The position numbers were made by a program, and so were the translations under genes. This document shows, piece by piece, positions 46,484 to 54,506 of a DNA stretch of 64,000 nucleotides. The number at the start of each line of letters is the position of its first letter. The first letter of the stretch is position 1. This stretch comes from Andreesenia sp964489735. GTDB taxonomy: Bacteria; Bacillota; Clostridia; Tissierellales; Gottschalkiaceae. The notes under the pieces were generated by a model. It did no database searches. It saw nothing but the letters and a program-made list of their open reading frames with translations, and was not told where the DNA came from. Location: contig CAZBAL010000006.1 of NCBI GenBank assembly GCA_964489735.1, forward strand, positions 1 through 64,000, read 5' to 3'.

Positions 46484-47008
46484 CTAATCAAATTTTTCTT
46501 CTATTAAAACTTTATTATCTTCGCCTTCAATAATTACTTTTATTCGTTCGTTTCTCGAAGTTGGGACATTTTTCCCTACAAAATCAGGTCTTATTGGAAA
46601 TTCTCTGTGACCTCTATCTATTAAAACTGCAAGTTGAACTTTTTTAGGCCTTCCATTATTGACTATAGCATCTAATGCGGCTCTAACAGTTCTTCCAGTG
46701 AACAATACATCATCTATCAATATGATAATTTTATCTTCTATATTGAAATCAAATTTGTATTTCTCGATTTTATCTCTGTCCACATCATCCCTATAAGCAC
46801 TTATATCAATATACTCAACCTGCATATCCTTTCCCTCTATGGATGATATTCTTTCACCAAGTTTTTCTGCAAAAGGTATCCCTTTACTTCTGACACCCAC
46901 AAGTATGAGATCTGAAGTACCTTGATTCTTTTCCAGTATTTCGTGAGATAGTCTGGTTATTGCTCTTTCTATCGCATTATGGTCCATAATTAGTGCTTTT
47001 GTTCCCAA
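46484..47008 (-). CDS. pyrR: PyrR: bifunctional pyr regulator / uracil phosphoribosyltransferase
   Basis: PyrR controls pyrimidine genes by UMP-dependent RNA binding and also has uracil phosphoribosyltransferase activity. The protein has the PRPP motif ILIDDVLFTGRT and the C-terminal AVLIDRGHREFPIRPDFVGKN. The open frame extends 60 codons upstream into unrelated sequence. The TTG at 47008 gives the usual length (174 residues), with AAGGTGAG just upstream. It ends the lspA-rluD-pyrR run. I found no PyrR-binding anti-antiterminator in its leader, so its targets are probably elsewhere. Confidence 0.92.
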   Translation of the reverse strand: MGTKALIMDHNAIERAITRLSHEILEKNQGTSDLILVGVRSKGIPFAEKLGERISSIEGKDMQVEYIDISAYRDDVDRDKIEKYKFDFNIEDKIIILIDDVLFTGRTVRAALDAIVNNGRPKKVQLAVLIDRGHREFPIRPDFVGKNVPTSRNERIKVIIEGEDNKVLIEEKFD

Positions 47009-47102
47009 TTTACTCACCTTCTTCAATCTAGTTTGCAAACAATATACATGGCTATATTCTACATTTATAAGTCCAATCAAATGAACACCATCGAACTTCT
47101 TA

Positions 47103-48005
47103 TTATTCCAGTATATTGACAATTCTCTTAAAATAATCCGGCATTTCAGTACTGAACTCCATATACTCACCTGTTCTTGGATGATCAAACCCTATTGTCT
47201 CAGCATGCAAAAGCTGTCCATCCAGCTTAAATTTCTGTTTTCTGATTCCATACACAGGGTCTCCAACAATTGGATGCTTAATATAGTTCATATGAACTCT
47301 TATCTGATGAGTTCGACCAGTCTCGAGTCTAGCTTCAACCAGAGAATAGTCTTTAAATCTCTTAAGAACCTTAAAGTGCGTGACAGCTCTTCTACCACCG
47401 TCAACCACAGCCATCTTTTTTCTATCAGATGTACTTCTTGATATGGGAAGGTCAATTTTTCCCGACTCCTCCTTGATTATCCCTTCTACAAGAGCAATAT
47501 ATTTTCTAAGTACAGTATGCTCTTCTATCTGTTTAGCAAGATTAATATGTGCAAAATCAGATTTTGCTACAATCAGTAATCCTGAAGTATCTTTATCCAG
47601 TCTATGAACTATTCCTGGTCTTATTTCATCATCATTAACAGTTGAAAGACTATCCATATGGAATAGAAGCGCATTTACCAAAGTTCCAGACCAATTACCT
47701 TCTCCTGGATGAACTACCATCCCCTGAGGCTTAAATACAACTGCAAGATCTTCATCTTCATAAACTATATCAAGTTCAATATCTTCAGGTCCAATAACTA
47801 TTTTCTTTTCATCTTCTAACTCGACTTCTATCTCGTCTCCTGATTTTATTATATGATTAGGTTTTATATTCTTACCATTTACTGAAACCTTCAGTGCTTT
47901 AATAAGCTTTTGAGCTTTCGATCTTGATAGGTTATCAACAGAGTCTGCTAGAAACGAATCTATTCTAACTCCATCATATTCAGATTTTAACAATACCTTT
48001 TTCAT
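47103..48005 (-). CDS. rluD: RluD/YlyB-type large subunit pseudouridine synthase
   Basis: The 300-residue protein has an N-terminal S4 RNA-binding domain (RIDSFLADSVDNLSRSKAQKLI), the catalytic motif HRLDKDTSGLLIVAK and the RTHQIRVHM and HPIVGDPVYG motifs, all standard for RluA-family enzymes that convert uridines of 23S rRNA to pseudouridine. Its start codon touches the lspA stop, as in the common lspA-rluD pair. Confidence 0.94.
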   Translation of the reverse strand: MKKVLLKSEYDGVRIDSFLADSVDNLSRSKAQKLIKALKVSVNGKNIKPNHIIKSGDEIEVELEDEKKIVIGPEDIELDIVYEDEDLAVVFKPQGMVVHPGEGNWSGTLVNALLFHMDSLSTVNDDEIRPGIVHRLDKDTSGLLIVAKSDFAHINLAKQIEEHTVLRKYIALVEGIIKEESGKIDLPISRSTSDRKKMAVVDGGRRAVTHFKVLKRFKDYSLVEARLETGRTHQIRVHMNYIKHPIVGDPVYGIRKQKFKLDGQLLHAETIGFDHPRTGEYMEFSTEMPDYFKRIVNILE

Positions 48006-48457
48006 TAAAACTCCTCTTTTCCCATAAGAACAACATATGATAAAATAATAGTTCCAACCACGACCGAAATATCAGCTATATTGAAAACTGGAAAGTCATA
48101 AAACTCTCCAAACTTCACATCAATAAAATCAATAACATAACCATGTAAAACTCTATCTATAAGATTACCAATTGCTCCACCTACTATTAAATTAAGCGAA
48201 TACAGAGTCAGTCTCGAAGTCTTTTTTATTACCTTCTTAGAGTATACAGTAATACCAATAATTATAATTGTAGTTATCAAAATGAAGAAAAATCTCTGGT
48301 TTTGAAGAATACCAAAAGCAGCACCTGCATTTTCCACATATGATAAGTTCAAAAACTTTCCAATAAGGTGTATACTCTCTTTGCCTTTTAAAGTATTAAC
48401 CGCAATATATTTAGTTATTTGGTCTATTATGACTATTAAAATAAACACTAAGTTCAT
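48005..48457 (-). CDS. lspA: Lipoprotein signal peptidase (signal peptidase II)
   Basis: LspA cleaves signal peptides of lipoproteins such as ZnuA and ZinT in this window. The 150-residue membrane protein has four hydrophobic segments, DQITKYIAV, NAGAAFGI and the two catalytic aspartates in GNLIDR and NIADI. It abuts rluD and follows the DUF5665 gene by 13 bases. Confidence 0.96.
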   Translation of the reverse strand: MNLVFILIVIIDQITKYIAVNTLKGKESIHLIGKFLNLSYVENAGAAFGILQNQRFFFILITTIIIIGITVYSKKVIKKTSRLTLYSLNLIVGGAIGNLIDRVLHGYVIDFIDVKFGEFYDFPVFNIADISVVVGTIILSYVVLMGKEEF

Positions 48458-48470
48458 ATAATATACCCCA

Positions 48471-48917
48471 CTATTTATTAGATAAATTCTGCTGTACGAT
48501 TTTTACAATATCAGCTATATAGTCCCCTATTATAGGAATCGAAATCATACTTTGTAAAACGTATAGAACCAAGGCTGCCAAAATCGTGAACCCAATAACA
48601 GTTCCAAAACCTTTTGCCATACCCATAAGGAAATTGATGAAAAAAAGTCTTTTCTTATTGTTTACTAAATCGAGATATTCCTGAAGCCTATTTCTTTCCA
48701 TCTTTTCTGCTATATCATTGAGCTTGTCCGCGAGAATATACATGTCCGTTTTTTCATTATCCATTGACTCCAGAATTTCATCTACCTTCTCGATTCTCTT
48801 TTCAATTCTCTTTCTTTCACCTTCGTTTTCCTGAATTCTATCTTCTATTTTATTGTATTCTCTTCTGTACCCATCATGTTTGGATCTGATTCTATCACGT
48901 ACTTTTGTCTTCATCAA
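48471..48917 (-). CDS. DUF5665-type coiled-coil membrane protein
   Basis: The first 70 residues are very basic and heptad-rich (RSKHDGYRREYNKIEDRI onward), then comes the conserved segment EYLDLVNNKKRLFFINFLMG and one or two membrane helices (GTVIGFTILAALVLYVL). The C-terminal half resembles DUF5665, a family of unknown function in Firmicutes. The gene sits between ylmH and lspA in the division and cell-envelope cluster. Confidence 0.7.
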   Translation of the reverse strand: MMKTKVRDRIRSKHDGYRREYNKIEDRIQENEGERKRIEKRIEKVDEILESMDNEKTDMYILADKLNDIAEKMERNRLQEYLDLVNNKKRLFFINFLMGMAKGFGTVIGFTILAALVLYVLQSMISIPIIGDYIADIVKIVQQNLSNK

Positions 48918-48963
48918 TTTTGATCACCAACCTCATGTTTGTTAAAAACTACATTTAATTCTA

Positions 48964-49758
48964 TTATTTTAGCTTTTTAACTCTATATCTGAGTTTTCCT
49001 TTTTTGCTCATTCCCAGATAATCATCCACTTTAGCCCTTCCAAAACCTCTAACTGACACTAAACTGCCTATCTCTACCTTTGTATTTTTAGATTTTATTG
49101 GTCTAAAATCCAATTTCACTCTGTCTGACTCAACTAAAGCACTTGATTTTGACCTGGATAAATTGTATATCTCAGAAATAACATTGTCTAATCTATCAGA
49201 AGATACAGTGATGATTTTCTCCTCAAATTCACTTTCAGGTAAAACTATATCAGAGAAGTCTATTTCTCTGACCGACACTGTTTCCTTTCCTATTTTATCC
49301 AGATTTGCAACGAGATATCCAAGTATATCTGTGTGAATCATTACGTATGCCCTATCATCAAATGATAGAATATCTCCAATTTTTTCTCTCACGATTCCTT
49401 TACCGAGTATAGATCCCAAATAGTCACTATGTGATGACCTGTTGAACTTGAAGTTTCCCTTTATTTCTATTGCAGTTACAGGTTTTTCTTCGATGTTCTC
49501 GTATTCCAAATAATCCGGATACATTATAATACTCTTTCTTTCTGCATCCTCATATCCACCTTCAAATGTATACGATATTCCATCTATTCTGTTAAGTATT
49601 GATTCTGATAATTTCCTCTGATATGGATTTAAAAAGTCAGTAAACTCAACAGAATAATTTTTCAGACTGATAGATATCTTATCTATCAGTCTATTCATCG
49701 CATCTATCTGTTCCTGATCGGTTATATGATTAGTGAGTAGTTCTTTATCTAAATACAT
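48964..49758 (-). CDS. ylmH: S4-domain RNA-binding protein YlmH
   Basis: The protein ends in an S4 domain (SRSKSSALVESDRVKLDFRP and VSVRGFGRAKVDDYLG), the fold of YlmH, which is reported to act on stalled ribosomes by binding peptidyl-tRNA-50S complexes. The N-terminal half has the family's LTNHITDQEQ and LDFLNPYQR-type segments. That makes two ribosome-rescue genes in the window, with rqcH. I start at ATG 49758, with AGGA nine bases upstream. Confidence 0.9.
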   Translation of the reverse strand: MYLDKELLTNHITDQEQIDAMNRLIDKISISLKNYSVEFTDFLNPYQRKLSESILNRIDGISYTFEGGYEDAERKSIIMYPDYLEYENIEEKPVTAIEIKGNFKFNRSSHSDYLGSILGKGIVREKIGDILSFDDRAYVMIHTDILGYLVANLDKIGKETVSVREIDFSDIVLPESEFEEKIITVSSDRLDNVISEIYNLSRSKSSALVESDRVKLDFRPIKSKNTKVEIGSLVSVRGFGRAKVDDYLGMSKKGKLRYRVKKLK

Positions 49759-49769
49759 TTTTATCAATC

Positions 49770-50030
49770 CTAAAGTCTGCTTAAAACAATGCTTCTAATA
49801 ATATTAATAATAATTATTGCTACCAGTGGAGAAAAGTCAATTGCGCCAGTACTGATTCCCAAGCTGTTCATTAATTTTCTGACTGGGTGTAGGATAGGCT
49901 CTGTAAATCCATAAAGTATTTCTGTAAATGTATTAGGTCTTTGAAACATAAAGCTTGCAAAGCTTCTTATTATTATTGCCCATACAAGTATATTAGTAAA
50001 TATCATAAAAGCGCTCTTAAAAATTACCAT
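49770..50030 (-). CDS. ylmG: YggT family membrane protein YlmG
   Basis: This 86-residue protein has two membrane helices and the conserved VRKLMNSLG segment (RPILHPVRKLM) of the YggT family. The family is found beside sepF in Gram-positives and cyanobacteria and is linked to cell division or nucleoid distribution, with no known activity. It lies three bases before ylmH. Confidence 0.92.
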   Translation of the reverse strand: MVIFKSAFMIFTNILVWAIIIRSFASFMFQRPNTFTEILYGFTEPILHPVRKLMNSLGISTGAIDFSPLVAIIIINIIRSIVLSRL

Positions 50031-50063
50031 ATTATTGCTCCAAATCTATATAGTCTTATAATC

Positions 50064-50097
50064 AGATATAAGAGTATCTGACGATACTCTTATATCT
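50064..50097. repeat. 15-pair perfect hairpin between sepF and ylmG
   Basis: AGATATAAGAGTATC and its complement flank TGAC. A T-rich run (TTTTTATATATTT) follows on the plus strand, opposite to the genes; on the minus strand there is no T run. It may be an RNA processing or stability hairpin, or a terminator for antisense transcription. Confidence 0.65.
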
Positions 50098-50180
50098 TTT
50101 TATATATTTATTACATTTTAATAGTTTGCAAATCGATACAATCTCAGACTTAGCTATAATATCATGCTATCAGTCTAAAA

Positions 50181-50678
50181 TTATTGTTTTTGCCAACGAA
50201 AGATTCCTCTGCTAGAGATCTCTTCCGAAAGTTTTTTAGAATCAACTTGTACATTGCTAGGAGCCATTACAAAAATATCTTTCGCTACTTTCTGCATGCT
50301 TCCATCAAGCGAATATACTGCACCACTTAAGCAGTGAAAAACATTCGACTTAAGTTCATGCTCTAATCCCAGCATATTTATTACTATGATCTTACCTGCT
50401 CTCAACTCATCAATCATAGTTGTAACCTCATCATAAGCTTCAGGCTCATAAATCATAACTTTAACATTTTTCGAGCTGCTGCTAGCTTGTCTAGAAGCTC
50501 TGATATTTATTACTTTATCATCAGTTCTATCTAATCTAATGTCATCATAAGAGCTGTCTACCGAACTCTCTCTTTCATCTTCAGTTACTGCTTCACTCTC
50601 ATATTCATAGAAATCCTCTTCATCATCCAGCTCTCCAAAACCAATAAACTCCTTAAATCTATCTAATACTCCTGACAT
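50181..50678 (-). CDS. sepF: Cell division protein SepF
   Basis: SepF forms rings that bundle FtsZ and tethers it to the membrane through its N-terminal amphipathic helix (MSGVLDRFKEFIGFG). The acidic linker, EPEAYDEVTTMIDELRAGKIIVINM and the DGSMQKVAKDIFVMAP segment are characteristic. The 165-residue length is normal. It follows ylmE by 19 bases. Confidence 0.95.
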   Translation of the reverse strand: MSGVLDRFKEFIGFGELDDEEDFYEYESEAVTEDERESSVDSSYDDIRLDRTDDKVINIRASRQASSSSKNVKVMIYEPEAYDEVTTMIDELRAGKIIVINMLGLEHELKSNVFHCLSGAVYSLDGSMQKVAKDIFVMAPSNVQVDSKKLSEEISSRGIFRWQKQ

Positions 50679-50697
50679 CTCTCTTCCTCCTCATTTA

Positions 50698-51408
50698 TTA
50701 AAACGTTTTAGAATAATCTCTAGCTCCAAAAATTGCTGTGCCAACTCTAATCATATTAGAGCCTTCCTCCAAAGCAATTTTATAGTCATTAGTCATACCC
50801 ATAGATAAGTATTTCATATCTACATTTTTAATATCAAGTCCAGCTATTTCATCATATAAGCTTTTAAGCTTTTTGAATACTGGTCTCGTATCCTCTGGAT
50901 CTTCTTCATGAGGAGCCATAGTCATAAGACCTCTGACTCTGATATGATCCATATCTTCTATTTTTCTAAGAAAATCTACAACTTCTTCAGGAGAGAAGCC
51001 TCCTTTGGTCTCTTCTCCAGACACATTGACCTGTATCAACACATCCATTACTGAATTCGCACTTTTTGCCCTTCTATTTATCTCTTTGGCTAAGCTCATT
51101 CTATCTAATGAATGAATCATTTTTACTTTGTCAATTAAAAATCTAACCTTATTGGTCTGGAGGCCTCCAATCATATGCATATTGTAGTCGCCCTCAAGAG
51201 AATCCATTTTTCGCTCTATTTCCTGAACTCTGTTCTCACCTAAGTCTTTTGCTCCAAGTGAAATAGCTTCATTTGCAACATCAATGTCAACTGTTTTAGA
51301 TACAGCTATAAGTGTTATATCTTCTCTTTTTCTTCCCTGTTTTGAAACAATCTTTTCGATTTCATCATTAATTCTATCCAGATTTTCTTTTAAATCTATA
51401 TTGGACAT
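50698..51408 (-). CDS. ylmE: PLP homeostasis protein YlmE (YggS family)
   Basis: The 236-residue protein binds pyridoxal phosphate on the lysine of LIAVSKTVD and carries HMIGGLQTNKVRFLI and SMGMTNDYKIALEEGSNMIRVG, diagnostic for the YggS/PLPBP family. It buffers pyridoxal phosphate and has no known catalytic turnover. It stands before sepF in the conserved ylm order. Confidence 0.95.
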   Translation of the reverse strand: MSNIDLKENLDRINDEIEKIVSKQGRKREDITLIAVSKTVDIDVANEAISLGAKDLGENRVQEIERKMDSLEGDYNMHMIGGLQTNKVRFLIDKVKMIHSLDRMSLAKEINRRAKSANSVMDVLIQVNVSGEETKGGFSPEEVVDFLRKIEDMDHIRVRGLMTMAPHEEDPEDTRPVFKKLKSLYDEIAGLDIKNVDMKYLSMGMTNDYKIALEEGSNMIRVGTAIFGARDYSKTF

Positions 51409-51435
51409 TACAACAACTCCTTCTTTATTTTATGC

Positions 51436-52740
51436 TTAGTTAATTATATTGTTCTCTTTAGCTAAAGAACCATACCTTAACACTTCATCATAAGTTTTTA
51501 GAGTACGAACATCCTTTACTTTACCATCAATTGTAGCTCTTACCAATTCTGTCTCTTCTTTTTTAACTATCGCATAGTCTTTATCTCTGTAAATAATATT
51601 CACAGGACAAAATCTTACTATGCCGCTTATATCCTTCACAAATACACCTACTGTATTGCCTTCTCTAGTTACGATCGAAGTACTAGGAACCTTAAGTCCG
51701 TAATATGTATCTTTTTCGACTTTAGCTTTAACATACCTCAAATCTAATACTTCATGTAATCTCTGATCGAATTTAAGAAGCAAAAGCATTTCTCTGTCAT
51801 TCTCCTTCGTATCGACCAGTTTGCCAGATAAGTTAATATTCGTACTCGGTATTGTAAAGTTAACCGTATTTTTCGTATCTAAATATCGTTTATAGTCGAT
51901 ATTGGCTTTGACTAAAGCATACCAAGATGTATTGTCTACAAACCTGATAGACTTGTATCTCGTATTTAGATTTTCTTTACGCTTTGATTTTTCATACGAA
52001 CTCGCTAAACTATTGAATTTATCAAAATCAATTTTTTCTATATTTTTCAATGACAGTTCTTTCTCAAAATCATCGGTTTTACTTGAGAACAGACCTGAAA
52101 CTTCCGCTTTATAACTCTTGTTCCCCAATCCGGAATCTTTCAATATCCTATCTCTATTCTTCTCTAGTGAATTTATTTTTTCTTCAAAAAAAGCAATGCT
52201 ATTGTCACTATGTTCCAATATGTCTTTTTTGACTTTGTCAGCTTTTGAAGTTTGATCTTCTCCTAATGCAGCTTTAAGTTTTTTAATATATGCATCGATA
52301 TCTTCTTCTGATCTCTCATCAGTACCAATATAGTATTTATAATTTTCAAAGAGATCATTATATAAATCAATCTTTTCCGACAGTGTTTTTAATTCATTCT
52401 TCTGTTCATCATTAGGTAAAATCCTAGCAGTTGCAAACACTTCTCCTTTTGCAACTTTTTCGCCATCTTTGAATTTAAATTTGAGATTTTCGCTGCTCAC
52501 TTTTTGAACATGTTCATCCATGACAATGAAAGCATCTGCAAATTCTTCATCCCTATAACTCTCTTCCACTACGGTAACCGTAGGCAAGTTAGATGATACA
52601 ACAGAAACAATTCCCTTTATAATAACAAAGAAAAAAATTAAAGCAAGAGAAGCTAAAAAAACGATTCTTCTTTTGACAAATATAGCTTTTGGTTTTGACT
52701 TTCTTCTCTTTCTCGCGGTTCGTCTTGAATTTTCTTCCAC
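51436..52740 (-). CDS. HlyD-like membrane protein of the sepF cluster
   Basis: The 434-residue protein has a very basic N-terminus (RRTARKRRKSKPK), one membrane helix at about 28-50, a biotinyl-lipoyl-like strand set, a long helical hairpin (about 115-255), and a C-terminal beta region with GLKVPSTSIVTREG, as in HlyD/RND adaptor proteins. No export ATPase or permease is adjacent. Proteins of this kind are common just before ylmE-sepF in Clostridia. Function is unknown; an envelope or division role is possible. The start is GTG with GAGGTG seven bases upstream. Confidence 0.75.
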   Translation of the reverse strand: MEENSRRTARKRRKSKPKAIFVKRRIVFLASLALIFFFVIIKGIVSVVSSNLPTVTVVEESYRDEEFADAFIVMDEHVQKVSSENLKFKFKDGEKVAKGEVFATARILPNDEQKNELKTLSEKIDLYNDLFENYKYYIGTDERSEEDIDAYIKKLKAALGEDQTSKADKVKKDILEHSDNSIAFFEEKINSLEKNRDRILKDSGLGNKSYKAEVSGLFSSKTDDFEKELSLKNIEKIDFDKFNSLASSYEKSKRKENLNTRYKSIRFVDNTSWYALVKANIDYKRYLDTKNTVNFTIPSTNINLSGKLVDTKENDREMLLLLKFDQRLHEVLDLRYVKAKVEKDTYYGLKVPSTSIVTREGNTVGVFVKDISGIVRFCPVNIIYRDKDYAIVKKEETELVRATIDGKVKDVRTLKTYDEVLRYGSLAKENNIIN

Positions 52741-52795
52741 GACGAATCACCTCATAGCTATATTATGTGATTTGATTGTAATACACTTAAGTATT

Positions 52796-52804
52796 ATTAT
52801 ATCA
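52796..52804 (-). promoter_or_regulatory. Extended -10 promoter before the HlyD-like gene
   Basis: TGATATAAT on the minus strand lies about 56 bases before the GTG start. There is no good -35. It probably starts the hlyD-like-ylmE-sepF transcript. Confidence 0.5.
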
Positions 52805-52866
52805 TAAATATTAATTTAGTATACATAATATTAATACAATCTAGAGATATGAATTGCATAATAATT

Positions 52867-53889
52867 CTACCAGTTTACATCGTTTTCATCTAAAATTTCT
52901 TCCATCTCAAACTTCTTGCTTCTCGTCATTAATCGTTCAAGTGCCTCCTGAACGTTCCCGTCATTAAATATTACATTATATAGTTCATTCGTAATGGGCA
53001 TATCAACATCATATTTTTTTGAAAGTTCATAAGCAGCCTCTGTGGTTTTCATACCTTCAACTACCATTCCAATTTCTTCCGATGCCTTTTGTGATGTCAA
53101 TCCCTGCCCCATAAGTATACCTGCTCTTCTATTTCTACTGTGCATACTAGTACAAGTAACTATCAAGTCTCCCATACCAGCCAGTCCGGAAAATGTCGGT
53201 CCAGATGCACCTATCTTAAGACCTAACTTTGTGATTTCAATGAATCCTCTGCTCATCAAAGCAGCTTTAGTATTATCCTGATATCCGAAACCATCTGAAA
53301 TTCCAGCAGCCAATGCTATTATGTTCTTTAAAGCACCTGATATCTCAACCCCAATTAAGTCTGGGTTTGTATATACCCTGAATCTTTTTGTCATAAAAAC
53401 GTCCTGAATTTTTTCAGCTACGTCTCTTTTTTCAGCTGAAGCAACAATCGCTGTAGGCATATCCAGTCCAACCTCTTCAGCATGGGATGGGCCTGAAAGT
53501 ATTCCGTAACTGCAGTTAGGCAGTTCCTGCTCTACTATTTCTGAAATTCTGTAAAGGGTTCCTATCTCAAGCCCTTTTGATACATTGACAACAATACTGC
53601 CACTCTTAACTTTATCTTTTATCTTTTTGAATACAGATCTGCAAGATTGAGTTGGAACTGCAGAAACAATAAAATCTGTATCTTCAAAAATATCTAAAGA
53701 GTCAGTACACACTAAGTTTTCAGGCAGATCCACACCAGGTAAATATTTCTTGTTCTCCCTGCTATCATTTATAAGCTTAACTTGTTCTTTGTCTCTAAGC
53801 CACATCTTAACATTGTATCCTTTATTTGCTAAAAGACGTGCGAGGGCTGTTCCCCAGCTACCTCCACCTAATACAACTACATTATCCAT
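52867..53889 (-). CDS. gpsA: Glycerol-3-phosphate dehydrogenase [NAD(P)+]
   Basis: GpsA makes sn-glycerol-3-phosphate for phospholipids. The 340-residue protein has the Rossmann motif VLGGGSWGTALA, GPSHAEEV, and the catalytic SGALKNIIALAAG lysine region. It follows plsY, the enzyme that uses its product, with ten bases between, a direct functional pair. Confidence 0.97.
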   Translation of the reverse strand: MDNVVVLGGGSWGTALARLLANKGYNVKMWLRDKEQVKLINDSRENKKYLPGVDLPENLVCTDSLDIFEDTDFIVSAVPTQSCRSVFKKIKDKVKSGSIVVNVSKGLEIGTLYRISEIVEQELPNCSYGILSGPSHAEEVGLDMPTAIVASAEKRDVAEKIQDVFMTKRFRVYTNPDLIGVEISGALKNIIALAAGISDGFGYQDNTKAALMSRGFIEITKLGLKIGASGPTFSGLAGMGDLIVTCTSMHSRNRRAGILMGQGLTSQKASEEIGMVVEGMKTTEAAYELSKKYDVDMPITNELYNVIFNDGNVQEALERLMTRSKKFEMEEILDENDVNW

Positions 53890-53899
53890 AACCTAACCC

Positions 53900-54505
53900 C
53901 TAATCCATTTTTTTCGTAAATTTATTTTCCTCTCCAGCTAATAACCTTCTAATATTTTCTCTATGTCTATAGAGCATCATAGCAAATATTAGAAAAGACA
54001 TTATTACAAGATTTATCCCACGTTCCTTATAGTAAAAAACAGTGTTAAAAATAAACCAAAGTCCTGTTGATGTAAGTGCTCCAAGTGAAACATACTTTGT
54101 TCTGGCTATTATCAGAAGTCCTATTATAATAGCTGCAAGGGTAGAAACAGGTGTAATCATAAGAGCTACGCCTATACTTGTAGCTACACCTTTTCCGCCC
54201 TTGAATTTGAGAAACACCGGCCAGTTATGTCCTATTACGACAAAAAGACCAGCAGCCATTCCACCAATATCACCTGCGAGTTTATAGCCTATCAGAACTG
54301 CAATCGTACCCTTTAATAAGTCCAAAAGAAGAGTGGCTATAGCAATTTTTTTACCAAATACTCTAAGTGCATTCGTAGTTCCCGCATTATGACTGCCATG
54401 TTCCCTTATGTCTTTTTTTGTAATCAACCTTCCTAAAATGTATGATGTCTGAAAGTTACCCAACAGGTATGCTATGACAATACTAAATAATAATTCCCTG
54501 CTCAT
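53900..54505 (-). CDS. plsY: Glycerol-3-phosphate acyltransferase PlsY
   Basis: PlsY transfers the acyl group from acyl-phosphate (made by PlsX and FakA) to glycerol-3-phosphate at the membrane. The 201-residue protein has five hydrophobic segments and the conserved loops GSHNAGTTNALRV and KFKGGKGVATSIG. It starts one base after der ends. Confidence 0.96.
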   Translation of the reverse strand: MSRELLFSIVIAYLLGNFQTSYILGRLITKKDIREHGSHNAGTTNALRVFGKKIAIATLLLDLLKGTIAVLIGYKLAGDIGGMAAGLFVVIGHNWPVFLKFKGGKGVATSIGVALMITPVSTLAAIIIGLLIIARTKYVSLGALTSTGLWFIFNTVFYYKERGINLVIMSFLIFAMMLYRHRENIRRLLAGEENKFTKKMD

Positions 54506-54506
54506 A

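Noticed and set aside
47009..47102. PyrR-controlled attenuator in front of pyrR
   Set aside because: No PyrR-binding loop or overlapping terminator/antiterminator pair was seen in the short leader.
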